The notes under the pieces: model-generated | Told to the model about the DNA's origin: nothing | Seen by the model: the letters and a program-made list of their open reading frames with translations, nothing else | Database searches by the model: none | Assembly: GCA_963969395.1 (NCBI GenBank) | Contig: OZ017798.1 | Coordinates: forward strand, 25,040,173-25,104,172 | Reading direction: 5' to 3' | Length of the DNA stretch: 64,000 bases | Origin: Pseudoscleropodium purum | Taxonomy: Eukaryota > Streptophyta > Bryopsida > Hypnales > Brachytheciaceae | Position numbers and translations under genes: made by a program | Part shown: positions 38,921 to 51,311 of the stretch, piece by piece | Layout of the letters: every line of letters begins with the position of its first letter | Numbering within the stretch: the stretch's first letter is position 1

Positions 38921-40287
38921 GAATGACAATGAGGCAAAAAGAGTGTTAAATTCTTGTTTTGTATCAAATTTCCCTTCTTTCCCCTTTTTGCCAAATAAAT
39001 TTAGCCGTCCAATTTGATACAAAAATTACCCCCCCCCTTTGGTACCACTAATTAATCTACCCAATGACTTTCTACACTAATCCTAAATAATGCACATGAA
39101 AATTCTCCTTTCTTTACATGACTTATTTCAATGCAATGAAGGAAAATGCTGACAACTAAGCCCTCAAAGCCATTTTGGATATTTAGGTAAATTTTCTCTT
39201 CCATGTACTCCAAAGAGCTCCAAACAAAAGGTTTGCATCACCAGGCAATGTCTCGATCAAACTTTGCAATAGTTGGTTATTATCAAACAAAGTATTATTT
39301 TTAGGAATTGAATGAAAAATCTTGAATTTCAACGCAATCCTTCTAAAATACAGAGGTCTACTTCAATTGATAGAAATCAAAAGCTAGTACATTCAAGAGA
39401 CAACTTGCCCAACACACATGGATTGATCAAACTTGCAAAAACAAGGAAACGCCAGAGAAATTGACCTCTAATGCCCTCAAAACCATTTTTGGTATATAGG
39501 TAGATTGTTTCTCTCATGCATCTGAAGGCTTCTCAAAGAAGCATTTGTATCACTAGGCAGATTACACTATTGACTACTTATAGACTCAGAAACCTCAACT
39601 GAAGATAGGCTAAGAACAACCACCGTTGTTGCACGATTTGTCACTCTACAAGAAGCTCAAACTTTCATTGGGTTCCATACAAACACAACAAGTGAAACAC
39701 AAAAGTAAACCAAACACAGAAATATGAACAAGCAAATTGATATTTAGTTAGATACTTAGGTACTATAAATAGTTAGATCAAAATAGAGCTAGTTGATGAT
39801 GCTATAATACTACAACATTGATCTTGTGTTAACTTACATAGCATGAACAAGAATATAGACACTCAATCAAAACCCCAATACAAAAAAAGAAAAGGGGGAA
39901 TTCAAGTGAAGATACCTCACTTCTTCAAGGCAAAAGCTTTTCCTTCTCTTCTATTTCCTTGCTCCAAAAACTCACAAAGAAAACCTTGCCGAATGAAGCA
40001 ACAAAACTCTAAAACTTGAGTGCCAAACCCTATCAACACTCCATCAATGGCTAATATTTTTTCATTGATGGTGCTCCATCAACAACTTTGAGAGGTACAC
40101 TTATTATTCCAATCAAGATCTATAGTCATTATTCAATGCCATTTGCGGTGGATTCATCAATGGTACCAAGGGGGATGTTTTAATTTTTGTATCAGATCGG
40201 ACGGCTGAATTTATTTGGCAAGAGGGGGGAGGAGGGGGAATTTGACACAAAACAAGAATTTGACACTCTTTTTGCCTCATTGTCATT
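38921..40287. mobile_element. 1.37-kb element with inverted repeats of about 125 bp
   Basis: The sequence starting AATGACAATGAGGCAAAAAG at 38,922 and running to about 39,045 is repeated, inverted and with scattered differences, from 40,287 back to about 40,160. The arms share TTGCCAAATAAATT-AGCCGTCC. The interior is non-coding and holds a degenerate internal repeat (39,130-39,240 and 39,463-39,570, both with CCCTCAAA-GCCATTTT). No convincing target duplication was found, so the superfamily is open. Confidence 0.6.
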
Positions 40288-40594
40288 GTGACATTGTAAT
40301 GATTTGTAGTATATAATATATATAAATCTACACAAAGGGTAGTATAATAGGGAAGAAAAGAACTTGCATGAAGAGCTTCTATTTTCCATCTAAAAATAGA
40401 CAAAATATTAAACAATGTCTTATTTTGGGCTATATATGTATGTAGTTATTTTTTTTCTACACAGAAGCTATTGTTATACAATTTTTTGAATTCTAAACAA
40501 TGAAAACAACTACATTTGTACATGCATAAATTAGGCTTATATAGCCAATATAATACTTGTGAGGTTTTCAACTTTTGTGGTTTTTTCTCCTATT

Positions 40595-40595
40595 G

Positions 40596-40637
<42 letters not shown>
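40595..40637. repeat. (TA)n(GA)n microsatellite
   Basis: A TA run passes directly into about 14 GA units. Confidence 0.95.
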
Positions 40638-40641
<4 letters not shown>

Positions 40642-42220
40642 TCATTTGTATGAATTAATGATGTTTGTACATGTGTCATTGTATGAGTTGTGTTCAACAA
40701 TAGTTAAAGTGTAACTACATGTTGTATTGATCAACCTTAAAACCATGTATAAATTTTGAATTACAATAGGGACATATTCAAATGCCTTAAATTTTAGTTT
40801 TAATTGCCATACAATGTATAAAAATGGGCAAAAAGTAGAAGTAGGATAAATTAGGGATACATCTATTGTAAAATTATAGCTGAATAACCCTCTTAATTAA
40901 AAGTTTTGATGCACATGTATATAGATTGCAAGCTATTGTATAGTACATGAGATAAATGTTAATCCCTAAAAGCCCAAGGGATTTGGACAAAAATCAAGTT
41001 TATTATAAAATATAAGTCTCACAATGTTTTTAAAATTTGCATCAAAGAAAATAATGTGAAGGATAAAAAGTCAAAGATATTTGTATCGTCAAAATCACTA
41101 AACTATTTTTTGAATTCTCTTCAAATAAATTTTGAAAATTTAAATTCAAAAATTCATCAAAAATATAATTTCTACCTTTATCATTTGAATTTCTTTTAGT
41201 AAAATTGTAGTTTCTATTCATTTGATAAAACTGTATAAGATATAGTAATGTGAACATTAGAGGAGATTTGAGAGCAATAACACGCCATTTTCCTTGTAGC
41301 GAAGGATATGGTTGGCTGTTAGAAAAAATAATTTCAAAAAAATAATAATAATAATTCTTAAAATGCAAAAAATAGTTGAACATTAAAAAAAAATTTGAAA
41401 AATGATGTGGCACTTTCTTGGCCACACCAGATTGTGTTGTTGGCTATGTTCACAACGTTTTCAGGTCTGAAAAACTTGCAGCCTTGTTTTGGCCTCAAAA
41501 ATCCTCTAATGATATTTTTTTTTTAAATAATAAATTTTCCAATATAATGAAAATTCTAAATACTTTGTACTATTTCTATTATAATTTTCATTTAACTATA
41601 GTGATCTTAGTTTTGAATATAAAATTAAAAAACAATCAAATTTCATTATCTAAAAAGAATTCGATTTTTTTTTTTTTTTTAATCCAAAAATCTTGCCTAA
41701 AGTCAAATCACAACTATGAAATGGTCACTCAAGTGCTTAGGGGTTAACCCTTAACTATTTGAGCAACCACATTGGTCACTCAAAATTTCAATCCATTTGT
41801 ATGTGTAATTGAGTTCCTTTAGCTGTTCTAAAAATTTTAATAAAGAAAATTGAAGGTTAACTATTGGATAATTTATATTTCATTTAAAAAATAATAATTG
41901 ATCTTTGAGAGGTCCTAAAAGGCATATATTTACCATTAGTGGAAGTGTAAAATTTTCCAACTTTGAGGAAAGCTTGTCAATTTCACTTTACTTGAGATCT
42001 TAAAAATTGTACGTATCCATTTGCTTTGAAAATAGTCCCAATGAAAAAGAAAAGTACTTTCATGATTTTTACTCTTGAATGTTTCACCCTTGAATGTTGG
42101 TGGACAAAAGTGCAACTATTCATCTTCAAAATTTGACTACTTTTGCAATTTTGGAGGCTAGTGATTCACACAATAATAGAAAAGGATGATTTTGAGGGTT
42201 GCCCCATCAACATTTAAGAC
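40638..42220. other. AT-rich region with TTAA-type element ends
   Basis: No gene. A possible element begins TTAATCCCTAAAAGCCC near 40,960 and ends GTGCTTAGGGGTTAA near 41,746, where a second TTAACCCTTAACTATT start abuts it. Confidence 0.4.
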
Positions 42221-42433
42221 TTAACCCTGAAGTGCTCCGATGATGAATAGAGCACTTCTAGGTGCTGTATTGTCTAGCAAACTTTTCATTCATCCAATCT
42301 AATATTTGAATCTTGAAGAGAAAACCTTCCTATATGACAAATTTCTTGAAATTGCAGTAAATGATATTTCTGTAAAAAGATATAAGCCAAAATGTGCAAA
42401 AATTGAAAAAGGATTGAGGCGTTTAGGGGTTAA
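42221..42433 (+). mobile_element. short TTAA-flanked MITE, P1-type (copy d)
   Basis: TTAA at 42221-42224 followed by CCCTGAAGTGCTCCGATG; right end GGCGTTTAGGGG followed by TTAA at 42430-42433. Length 213 bp. Its ends match the longer P1 elements but the interior is shorter. It lies 47 bases from the inner edge of the right RPL8 arm. Confidence 0.7.
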
Positions 42434-42537
42434 ACATGCAAATGTTGATTCAATGGAGTTACTTGCGATTTATACTGATGCATTTCAAGGCAACTCAAGG
42501 GAACGCGAAAGGGAACATCGTCTCTCTCATTCTGGAA

Positions 42538-42546
42538 TTAGGGTTT
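42538..42546 (-). promoter_or_regulatory. telo-box upstream of RPL8 (right copy)
   Basis: TTAGGGTTT (AAACCCTAA on the other strand) lies about 120 bases before the RPL8 start. This motif is typical of plant ribosomal-protein promoters. The mirror copy is at 33,243-33,251. Confidence 0.55.
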
Positions 42547-42662
42547 CGAGCTGCGTCGCTCGCTGGGGTTCAGGACCGGGTGGTGCGACGTCATTCCTCC
42601 TTTTCTCTCTTGCTCCCTCGCAAGTCTCTTCGGGGGTTCTGCACCTCATTCCTCCATCAGCC

Positions 42663-43793
<1,131 letters not shown>

Positions 43794-43992
43794 AAGAGGA
43801 GTCGAGGTCAGCGTGGTGGTGGCAGTTGCGATGGAGGAAGTTAGTGGTGATGAGTTTCATGTCGTGCACGTGTATTTTTTTATGATGAATACAATCAGTG
43901 ATGAGGGAGGACGCGCATTCGAACACCCGTTCCAGAATTGTTGAAGTTTTCTCTTGCAGGTCTTTGTTGCAGTTCATGTATCTTCTCTGGTG

Positions 43993-45350
43993 ATTGTGGG
44001 TTTGGTGATGCTTTAGGCTGCGTGAAGCATATGACGACGGGATGTCAGGATGACAGAGAGTGTTGGGACGGTGATAGAACCGGTTAGGCTATTTCCTGGA
44101 ATTGCTTACACGTCTAGCATTATGTCTTTTACCACGGTCTCTATTGCATGTGCCCTTGGATGTTCTGGAAACTAAAGTTTTGTTTTTCTGAGGTGAGTGC
44201 CTACATTCGTTGTGATGCAGATTGATTTTTTAATTCTGAGCTTTGTCTTCGGTTTTGGGCCTGAGATGGTCTCTGCTTCTTGGGTTAATTAGAACATTGG
44301 AATTTTGCCTGATTTTTGTTGATGTTCCGATATTGGTTTTGCTTTCTGGCTTTATAGTGGAGGTGTTTGGTCCACAGTACATCTCTGCATTGCTCGTGTA
44401 AGAACTTTGGAGCTCGGAACTAGTAAGTGAGTGCTGCAGACCCTTACAAACGCTTACTGCTTGAACGTCTTCTTGCTAATCAGTGTCATCGACCAGCTTA
44501 CTCGCAGTTTTGGGAGGTTTCACAAGTTGCAATCTTCAATTTTGTGCCAATGGGTCATGCAATTGTTGGCTGAGATTATTTTTGACGCCACCAGAGGTTG
44601 AATGGGGAATTTTCAATGAACTTCAGATGGGACAGCATGGCACTACGTGACTGCGGAGGCTTCAGTTTTCCGTTAGTGTACTGAGAAATGTTGTCCGCAC
44701 ACCGAATGGTGTGTAGCAGCCATCTTTCTCTGGTTACCCTGTTTCCAACTTCGAGTGCTGTAGCCATATCGCCTTTCTAGAACTTCTGAATTGTAATATT
44801 GCTTGTTGAAGGAAGGAATTAGCATGACATTTACTCCTGGATCTTCACAGCTGTTTTGTGGAGCGTTTCAGAGGTACAGAGTAGCTATACTTCGGGCTTC
44901 CCTCGTCATGATGATATGGGGAGATGTATTCTCGGGGACCTTGAGGTGATCAAATTTGTGTGGGTAGAGATGGGAGTATGGTGCTGGCGACCTGCTGTGT
45001 CCAGTCTCATCTTCCGTGCCAGGATGTTTAGGAAATCATCTTGCTTGAGTTGGATGGCGTGTGTTTTCGCAAAACTTAACTTATCGCTGGATGATGTGCA
45101 TAGTCTAAGTGGGCCAGCAGGAGATTGGCGTTGTTTGTGTTGTATTAAGTATCAACCTCAGAGCATCGCCACCCAAACTTAAGAAGAATTGGCTGGCCTG
45201 GCATGGCATTTTCAAGTGTTGCTCGTTACCTCAACCATGCCCTCAAATTTTCTTGTGGAGGTTTTATAGATTTTATAATTCATTGGCCATGACCAACATG
45301 AAGAGAATGTGGTGGGCCTTAACTACTTCTATGCTAAATGATTAGTGCTG
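43993..45350. other. GC-richer flank after the right RPL8 copy
   Basis: Composition near that of the gene regions, unlike the AT-rich repeats on both sides. Frames at 44,856-45,182 and 45,109-45,345 have no recognisable motif. It could hold a long 3' untranslated region or promoter-proximal DNA; I see no supportable gene. Confidence 0.4.
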
Positions 45351-48002
45351 GAAGAGTGGTTTGGTACTTTGTAAATAGAGATTAAGTGTGGGGCTTGGGC
45401 AAAAGAAGGGATAAAATAAATTATTTGAGTTTGAAAAGAGACACTTCATGAGTTAGGTTTGGAGAGTAATGGTAGCAATGCCTTCATTTGAATGATATTG
45501 GAAGGAGCTTTGCTAAGTTGAGCATATTGATAGCATTTTGGTTTCATTTGTGTATGCTTGACTTTAGATAAGTAGGCCCTATGTGTAGACTATTGGGTTT
45601 TCTATGAGTTGTGGTTCAGTTTGAAAATGTAATTGGATAAGAGAAAGAAAATGAATCTAAATGGTATTCAATCAACAATCCAGTTCATTGTGTAATTCAT
45701 AGTATGTGGTTTCAAAATTGTCTTCCAAAATTCAACTTGTAGTAGGGCCTTCAATTAATGCAACTCAACTAGATTAGATTACAATTGAGTTTGATTATCA
45801 ACATAATTATGTGCATAAGACTTAGTTATTAAATCAAAACTAAAAAGTCGATCCAAATGTCAATTCAATTGTCTATGAATGATTAGAGAAAGAGCTCAAG
45901 TATTCATTTTTCCAATTAGAATGAGATTTATGGTAAGTGGTTTGGAGTATGGAATGCTAGGATCTTTAATTAAGGTTTTGGATCTATGTTTTTTGTACAA
46001 GGACTTTAGAACAAAGTATTCAAATGAAGATTTTGGTAGAAAGCCCACCGAGGCATTTAGCATGCCATTTTTTGCATAGGATTTTTGAATGAGGATTAGC
46101 TTGTGGTTTTTATGTTGAGATTTAATTTTGGCATGTAGTTTTAACATCATAACAATATAAAGTTGATCTATGTTAATCATTGGTCCAAAAGTAATTGAAC
46201 GCTACATTCTATATATAAAATGTAAAGTTTAACATTTGTTAAAATTAGTAGACAAATTTGAAATTTATTGATAGAGTTCTATGATAACTTTTTTAAATCA
46301 ATATTTATTTTTTAGATTTTCCAAATAAATGTCTTATATATAAAAAATATTTTTTCTAAGTTTTTCATTCTCAAGATTTTTATAATTTTTAGTAATATAA
46401 AGCACCCAAATTTAATAATTTGAAGGTAACCTATTAGATGTATATTCTTCTAAGACGCTAATATTTACCATGCAACAATGCCTAAACATTGTAAAATCCA
46501 TGGCCTCTACATAGGTAGCTAGGCATTAAGGAAATTCTTTTGTGTACACTATAAACATTCAAAAATGCTATTCTATTGCACTTAAAGAAGCATTCAATAC
46601 TATAGCTAATTTTTAGATTTTCTCCCTTGAGTCCCTCCCTCCCTACTATTTTTTTTATTAATGATTTAGGAGTTCATGTGCTTCTATAGTAATACGAGGT
46701 ATACATCATTGGTCCAAACTCTATAGTATTTTAATGAACGCTTTTTAAGAGTAAGGTCATTGCAAAAAACAATGTGTGATTTGTGTAGCATTTGTCATAA
46801 TACTTGTTGTATTATGCCCTTTTGGAAAAAAATTTAAGAATAAAATAAGTTATAGATAATTAGTATAATAAATTTTGAAGAAAATAGACACTTAAGCATT
46901 TTAATTTTTTTTAAAAAGGAAATGCAATTTACAAATAAACTAAAAATTGGCCATTTGGAAGGACTTCATGGTGATGAGATAAAACAAAAAGAATGATCTT
47001 GAAATCATTTTCAATGTTTAGTAGTAGTCATGCAATGGCACTATTTGTGTGGACATCAAAGACATAAAATAATATATTTTTAAATGCTCTTTGGTAGGTA
47101 TATAGCCACCTACTATGTGGACCACACTAGACCACAAAAATTTCAACTCTAAATCATCCAATTGAGGTGTTCCAAACATAGTGGAAAACCCTAAATCTCA
47201 AATTGTGACAAATTATCAAATTCATTTAAAATTTTGATTATTATTTTGATTTCTGAAAAATAAGAGATTTAATTACCATCAAATTAGATAGCTCCAATAA
47301 AAATTTCATGTTCATCAATTAGGCTTATACTTCAAAGTTATAGTGGATGATAACAACATCACTTCAAATGCTTGCAAAAAATAGTATTTTTTGCAAGCAC
47401 CCAATATGAGAAATATAGAATGATATCAAAGGTTGACAGTTGAGAGTTTAGTTGCCATCAAAAGTGGTCCACAATACTTGTATTTTGTTTGAATGCAATA
47501 AATAGAAGAAGTGTTTCATGCTTTCACCCAAACTTACTAAATAAAGTTTTAAAATATCCTAATATAAAATATGAAGATTAATGTAAAATCATGATGTACT
47601 CATGTATAAAATTTAATCAAATTAAAGTATAAGTAAATTTAGAGAGTATCATTAAAATGTGTAAATTGAATTAGTGTACTCAATGCATCATGATGTAGTA
47701 CTTGTTGAGTATAAAGAACCTTATGGGGAGTAAAAATAGATGTTTTTTACTAAATTTTTCCAATTTCTCTTAGTACCTTGGGTGGATATAGATTGTAGAA
47801 ACTTAAATTTTGTCCTAGGTTCAATTTGTATAGACCAATTTTAAGGTACAAGAATAGTGCAATGTATATAATGCATTGTGACAAAAAACTTAGTACACAC
47901 CTTGACTATATTTGTAATACATTAATACATTATCTAAAATTGAAATACTTTTAACTCAATTTTTTGTAATGGTTGTCTATGAATATTTTTGCTTAGGAGA
48001 CT
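45351..48002. other. AT-rich intergenic region
   Basis: No gene or clear transposon boundaries recognised. Short frames such as 45,879-46,079 have no motif. Confidence 0.4.
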
Positions 48003-48006
48003 TTAA

Positions 48007-48267
48007 CCCCTATGTGTCAGAGTGGTTGATTTTTGGATGCTGAGAAACAAAGATCTGTGGACTACCATGTTCATCAAATATTATAATCTTGAAATTTGCA
48101 CAACGGATTCCCTTATAGATTTCAGATTTGCACTCATGAGTAAGTTGGCTTCAAATTTAAGCTGTGAAAACTTTAGTAAGTGAATAATTTTGAAATTATT
48201 TCAAGTATTTTGGATCCAACAAAAAATTGTTCTTCACTTATGTTGTTCTCTCTATGACACATAGGGG
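48007..48267. mobile_element. TTAA-flanked MITE with perfect 13-bp TIR
   Basis: CCCCTATGTGTCA at the left and TGACACATAGGGG at the right are exact inverted repeats, each bordered by TTAA (48003-48006 and 48268-48271). No larger flanking duplication exists, so TTAA is the target duplication. Length 261 bp, non-coding. The structure is piggyBac-like. Confidence 0.8.
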
Positions 48268-48659
48268 TTAATATGTGCATCAAGCCCATTTTCTTTGATG
48301 CACTCATTTCGAGAATCTAGGGGAGTCAAAATACATGATTGCATGTTTGTTTCTTTGATGGACAAAAGAGTTGTCTACATCATTTCTTCTTCTTTGCCTT
48401 GAAGTTGAATTCTTTACTTTTATATTGAAAAATTAAGTGAAAAACTTTAGATGATTTTTCAAGCCTCTAGAGGATTGTTTCAAGGTCATTTCCAAAACTG
48501 TAAACAAGTATACAAATTGGTTAGAATATAAAATAGTTTTAAATTTAAAAATAAATTAAAAACTTTAAATAAAGTATTAAAATAGTAATTAATTAATATT
48601 ATCTAATGTAGTAGGGTCTCAATCATGTTAAATTGTTGATATGCCAGAGTTCATAGGAT

Positions 48660-48915
48660 CAGGGTTGACAAGACGTCCGGACGCGAACGCTGTGTCCACA
48701 ATGTCTGCTGGCATTCACGGTCCCGTCCGCCTGTCCCCTCGTCTGCCTATTTGCTCGTCCGCCCCGCTTGTCCCGCCCTGCCTCGTCCTGTCCTGTCCGC
48801 CCCGCCCGTTCACCTTCTGATGGCGGGAGGGACGCTGTGTCCGCTGGCGTTTGTGAGGACAGACGTCCGGATTACGGACGCTATTTTTGGGCGGATGTAC
48901 TGATTTGTCAACCCT
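48660..48915 (+). mobile_element. hAT MITE, copy B
   Basis: Starts CAGGGTTGACAAGACGTCC and ends GATTTGTCAACCCTA. The 8-bp target duplication is CATAGGAT at 48652-48659 and CCTAGGAT at 48916-48923 (7 of 8). GC-rich CGTCCG interior as in copy A; somewhat diverged, so probably older. Confidence 0.88.
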
Positions 48916-49242
48916 ACCTAGGATGTCTTCAAGTTCCTGATAGTCTAGGAACTTACAATCTTCTTTTGGCTTAAAAAAAAATCCTCTAATGTGAGTGACA
49001 TTTTTTAGTCTTCATTTTCTCTTCTTTGCCCTTGAAATTGGATTCTTTTCTTTTAACATTGGAGTGCTCCGACATCCAATTTCTAGACGATGAACAAATT
49101 GGAATTTGGTTTTCTTTCTTATTACTGCTTGGATGAAAGTCATCTAATTTGTAGAGATACTTTATCAAGTTGTTGTCCTATCCAATAGTTGGATTTGATG
49201 TTACTAGAGTTTATATTTTTCTAAAATTACAAATGTGGAAGT

Positions 49243-49789
49243 CATGGTTGTCATAACGGGCAAGTTAGGGTCATCGGACAGGACGGACGGACGGGCAAAC
49301 CGGACCAAACCAGGGTTGACGAATCTCTACGTCCGCTTGAAAAAGGTGTCCGTAATCCAGACATCTGTCCTCACGGACGCCAGCGGACGCAGCGTCCCTC
49401 CCACCGTCGGAAGGCGGACGGGTGGGGCGGGGCGGACGGCCCAAGGTGGACGCCCAAATCATGCGGACCAAATCAGTCCGCATGTCGATCGGACAGCCGT
49501 ATCGGGGCGGATGGGGCGGACGGCGTCCGCGAATGTCAGCGGACATTGCGGACACAGTGTCCGCGTCCGGACGCCCTGTCAACCCTGGACCAGACGAATG
49601 GATAGTCCGAATGGCTTTAATTTTGTAACCTAACGATCTCGTCCGCGCCCAACATATTCCTTAATCCACATGGCATCCACGTGGCTTTTTTTTCCATTAT
49701 CAGAAAGTCAACTATGTGTTGATTGTATCGGACGGGTGGGACCTCTAACGGACGGGCGAACCAGACGTCTGTCCACTATGACAACCATG
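49243..49789. mobile_element. hAT MITE of a second family (D), hosting copy C
   Basis: Starts CATGGTTGTCATA and ends CTATGACAACCATG, a near-perfect inverted repeat. A perfect 8-bp duplication GTGGAAGT lies at 49235-49242 and 49790-49797. Without copy C and its duplication the element is 262 bp. It shares CGGACGG-type subterminal motifs with the CAGGGTTGAC family but has different termini. Confidence 0.88.
49311..49587 (-). mobile_element. hAT MITE, copy C, nested in D
   Basis: In reverse orientation it starts CAGGGTTGACGAATCTC and ends CCTGTCAACCCTG. The 8-bp duplication is GACCAAAC at 49303-49310 and GACCAGAC at 49588-49595 (7 of 8). Length 277 bp. Same family as copies A and B and the 9.5-kb element. 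Confidence 0.9.
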
Positions 49790-50186
49790 GTGGAAGTGTG
49801 TCAAGCCAAAAATTGCAAAGATTTTAGTTCAAAATTGAATTTGCAAAAGTGAGATCATTGATTAAAAGAACATAAAAATTTCAAAAAATCACTATAGATC
49901 AAGAGAACCTCATTTCAAATCCATTCCAACAAGTTTTACTCAAAAAATGATAATATTTTGCTTGTAATTGAATTTAGAAGGAATTTAGAAATTTCCCTTT
50001 CAAAATTTATTAAAAAAAATATTGGTGATAGCACTAGTGGATCTAACCATATGGATGGAATCTAAAATTCAATATCTACAACTTTTATTTGTATGTCAAT
50101 TCTAAAATATTCTTCCAAATAGCACTTTATAACGATTTTTCCCAAATTGTCGATTTTGGAAAAGGATCTGGACGTTTAGGGGTTGA

Positions 50187-51311
50187 GCTGAAAAGTTTAG
50201 TGAAAAGTGACATTCTTAGATTTTCAAAGCTCTCATTTGCTGGAAATTTCCTCACCTTGCAATTGCTCCACTCTCCTTTAGTGTAAAGAGGGCTCGGAGT
50301 ATCCTACTCAGCAAAATGGGTCTGGACTCTGGAGCTTTGGAGAGGTTCATTGGTTCCCCCATGAGGCCCAAACATGTAAACCACGAAACCTACGTTAGGC
50401 CTGCAGATCCTGACAGGGTGTTGAACTTCGTGTGTACCGATTCCTAGAGTCACTGATAGTGTCTAGAGAACTGCCAGTCCATGTGTTCTTCGATTTATTG
50501 TAGGCATGCATACTGTACCACATGAATTTGTACTGCCTCCTCCGATCAAGGAACCAATGAATCAAGGAGTCCCTCGTGAATGATTTGAGAACTTCTCTGA
50601 CCACGTCCGCAATATCCTAGGCATTTCGACCCGTGTTAGCTTGTTTGAAAAATTCTCACTCAATAGCGCTCTTCTGGTTTACCTGAACATCACACATTCC
50701 AGCAAGAACCTCGAATTTGTTAAAAATTAAATAGCCATACTCCCGGTTAGTTGCAATTCTTCTGGAATACGTCAACAACTTGTATTTTCAGTCACTGCAG
50801 TTTGGAAATTAATTTATCTATCAGTTTGAATTCATGTCACGTAAGTGTTGGGCAAGTGAGTCCGTCGCTTAATCAACAATGAGCTGGAACTCAGCAATCC
50901 CACATTATCACATGCAGAGAGATTTCATACAAAACTTAGATGTTTCATAAATCTCATGAGCTGAGGGGTATATATGTCTATCAGCTGTTTCCCGTGCTGC
51001 TGCGATACCCCTCTAGATCGGAGACGTAGAATTTCTACGGAACACGCATTATCAATAGTCTACGTATTGATCGACATATGCAGTAAAAGTGGCTATTTCT
51101 GCACGAATGTCGTCATTCATAGAAATCAAAATTCATAGCTCATATTCGTTTGACTGGCGGATCTCAGTGAACCTCAGATCTATCCCTGTCCTAGTTTTCC
51201 AAAGTTCTGGGCAGTTAGAATTGAAACATCACTCTGAAACACGTCATTGTAACGAATGAGTCCTTTAGTACTTGACAGGCTATTTCTGGTAGTCCACTTT
51301 CAAGCTCAGGC
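50187..51311. other. downstream region of the zinc-finger gene
   Basis: Balanced composition, unlike the AT-rich repeats. Probably includes the 3' untranslated region of the minus-strand gene. The frame at 50,604-50,395 (with FTRDSLIHWFLDRRRQYKFM) could be another exon, but I could not join it in phase. A second open frame over 51,382-51,236 (VCQNCCSMSRRKYETVGGG) overlaps the proposed last exon and may reflect alternative splicing. Confidence 0.35.

Larger units (their letters stand above)
49053..50186 (+). mobile_element. TTAA-flanked MITE, family P1 (copy c), split by nested hAT elements
   Basis: TTAA at 49053-49056 before CATTGGAGTGCTCCGACATCC; the right end is GACGTTTAGGGG followed by TTGA, a one-base decay of TTAA. 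Removing element D and one target duplication leaves 579 bp, against 577 in copy b. Copies a and b keep the uninterrupted site. Confidence 0.75.
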
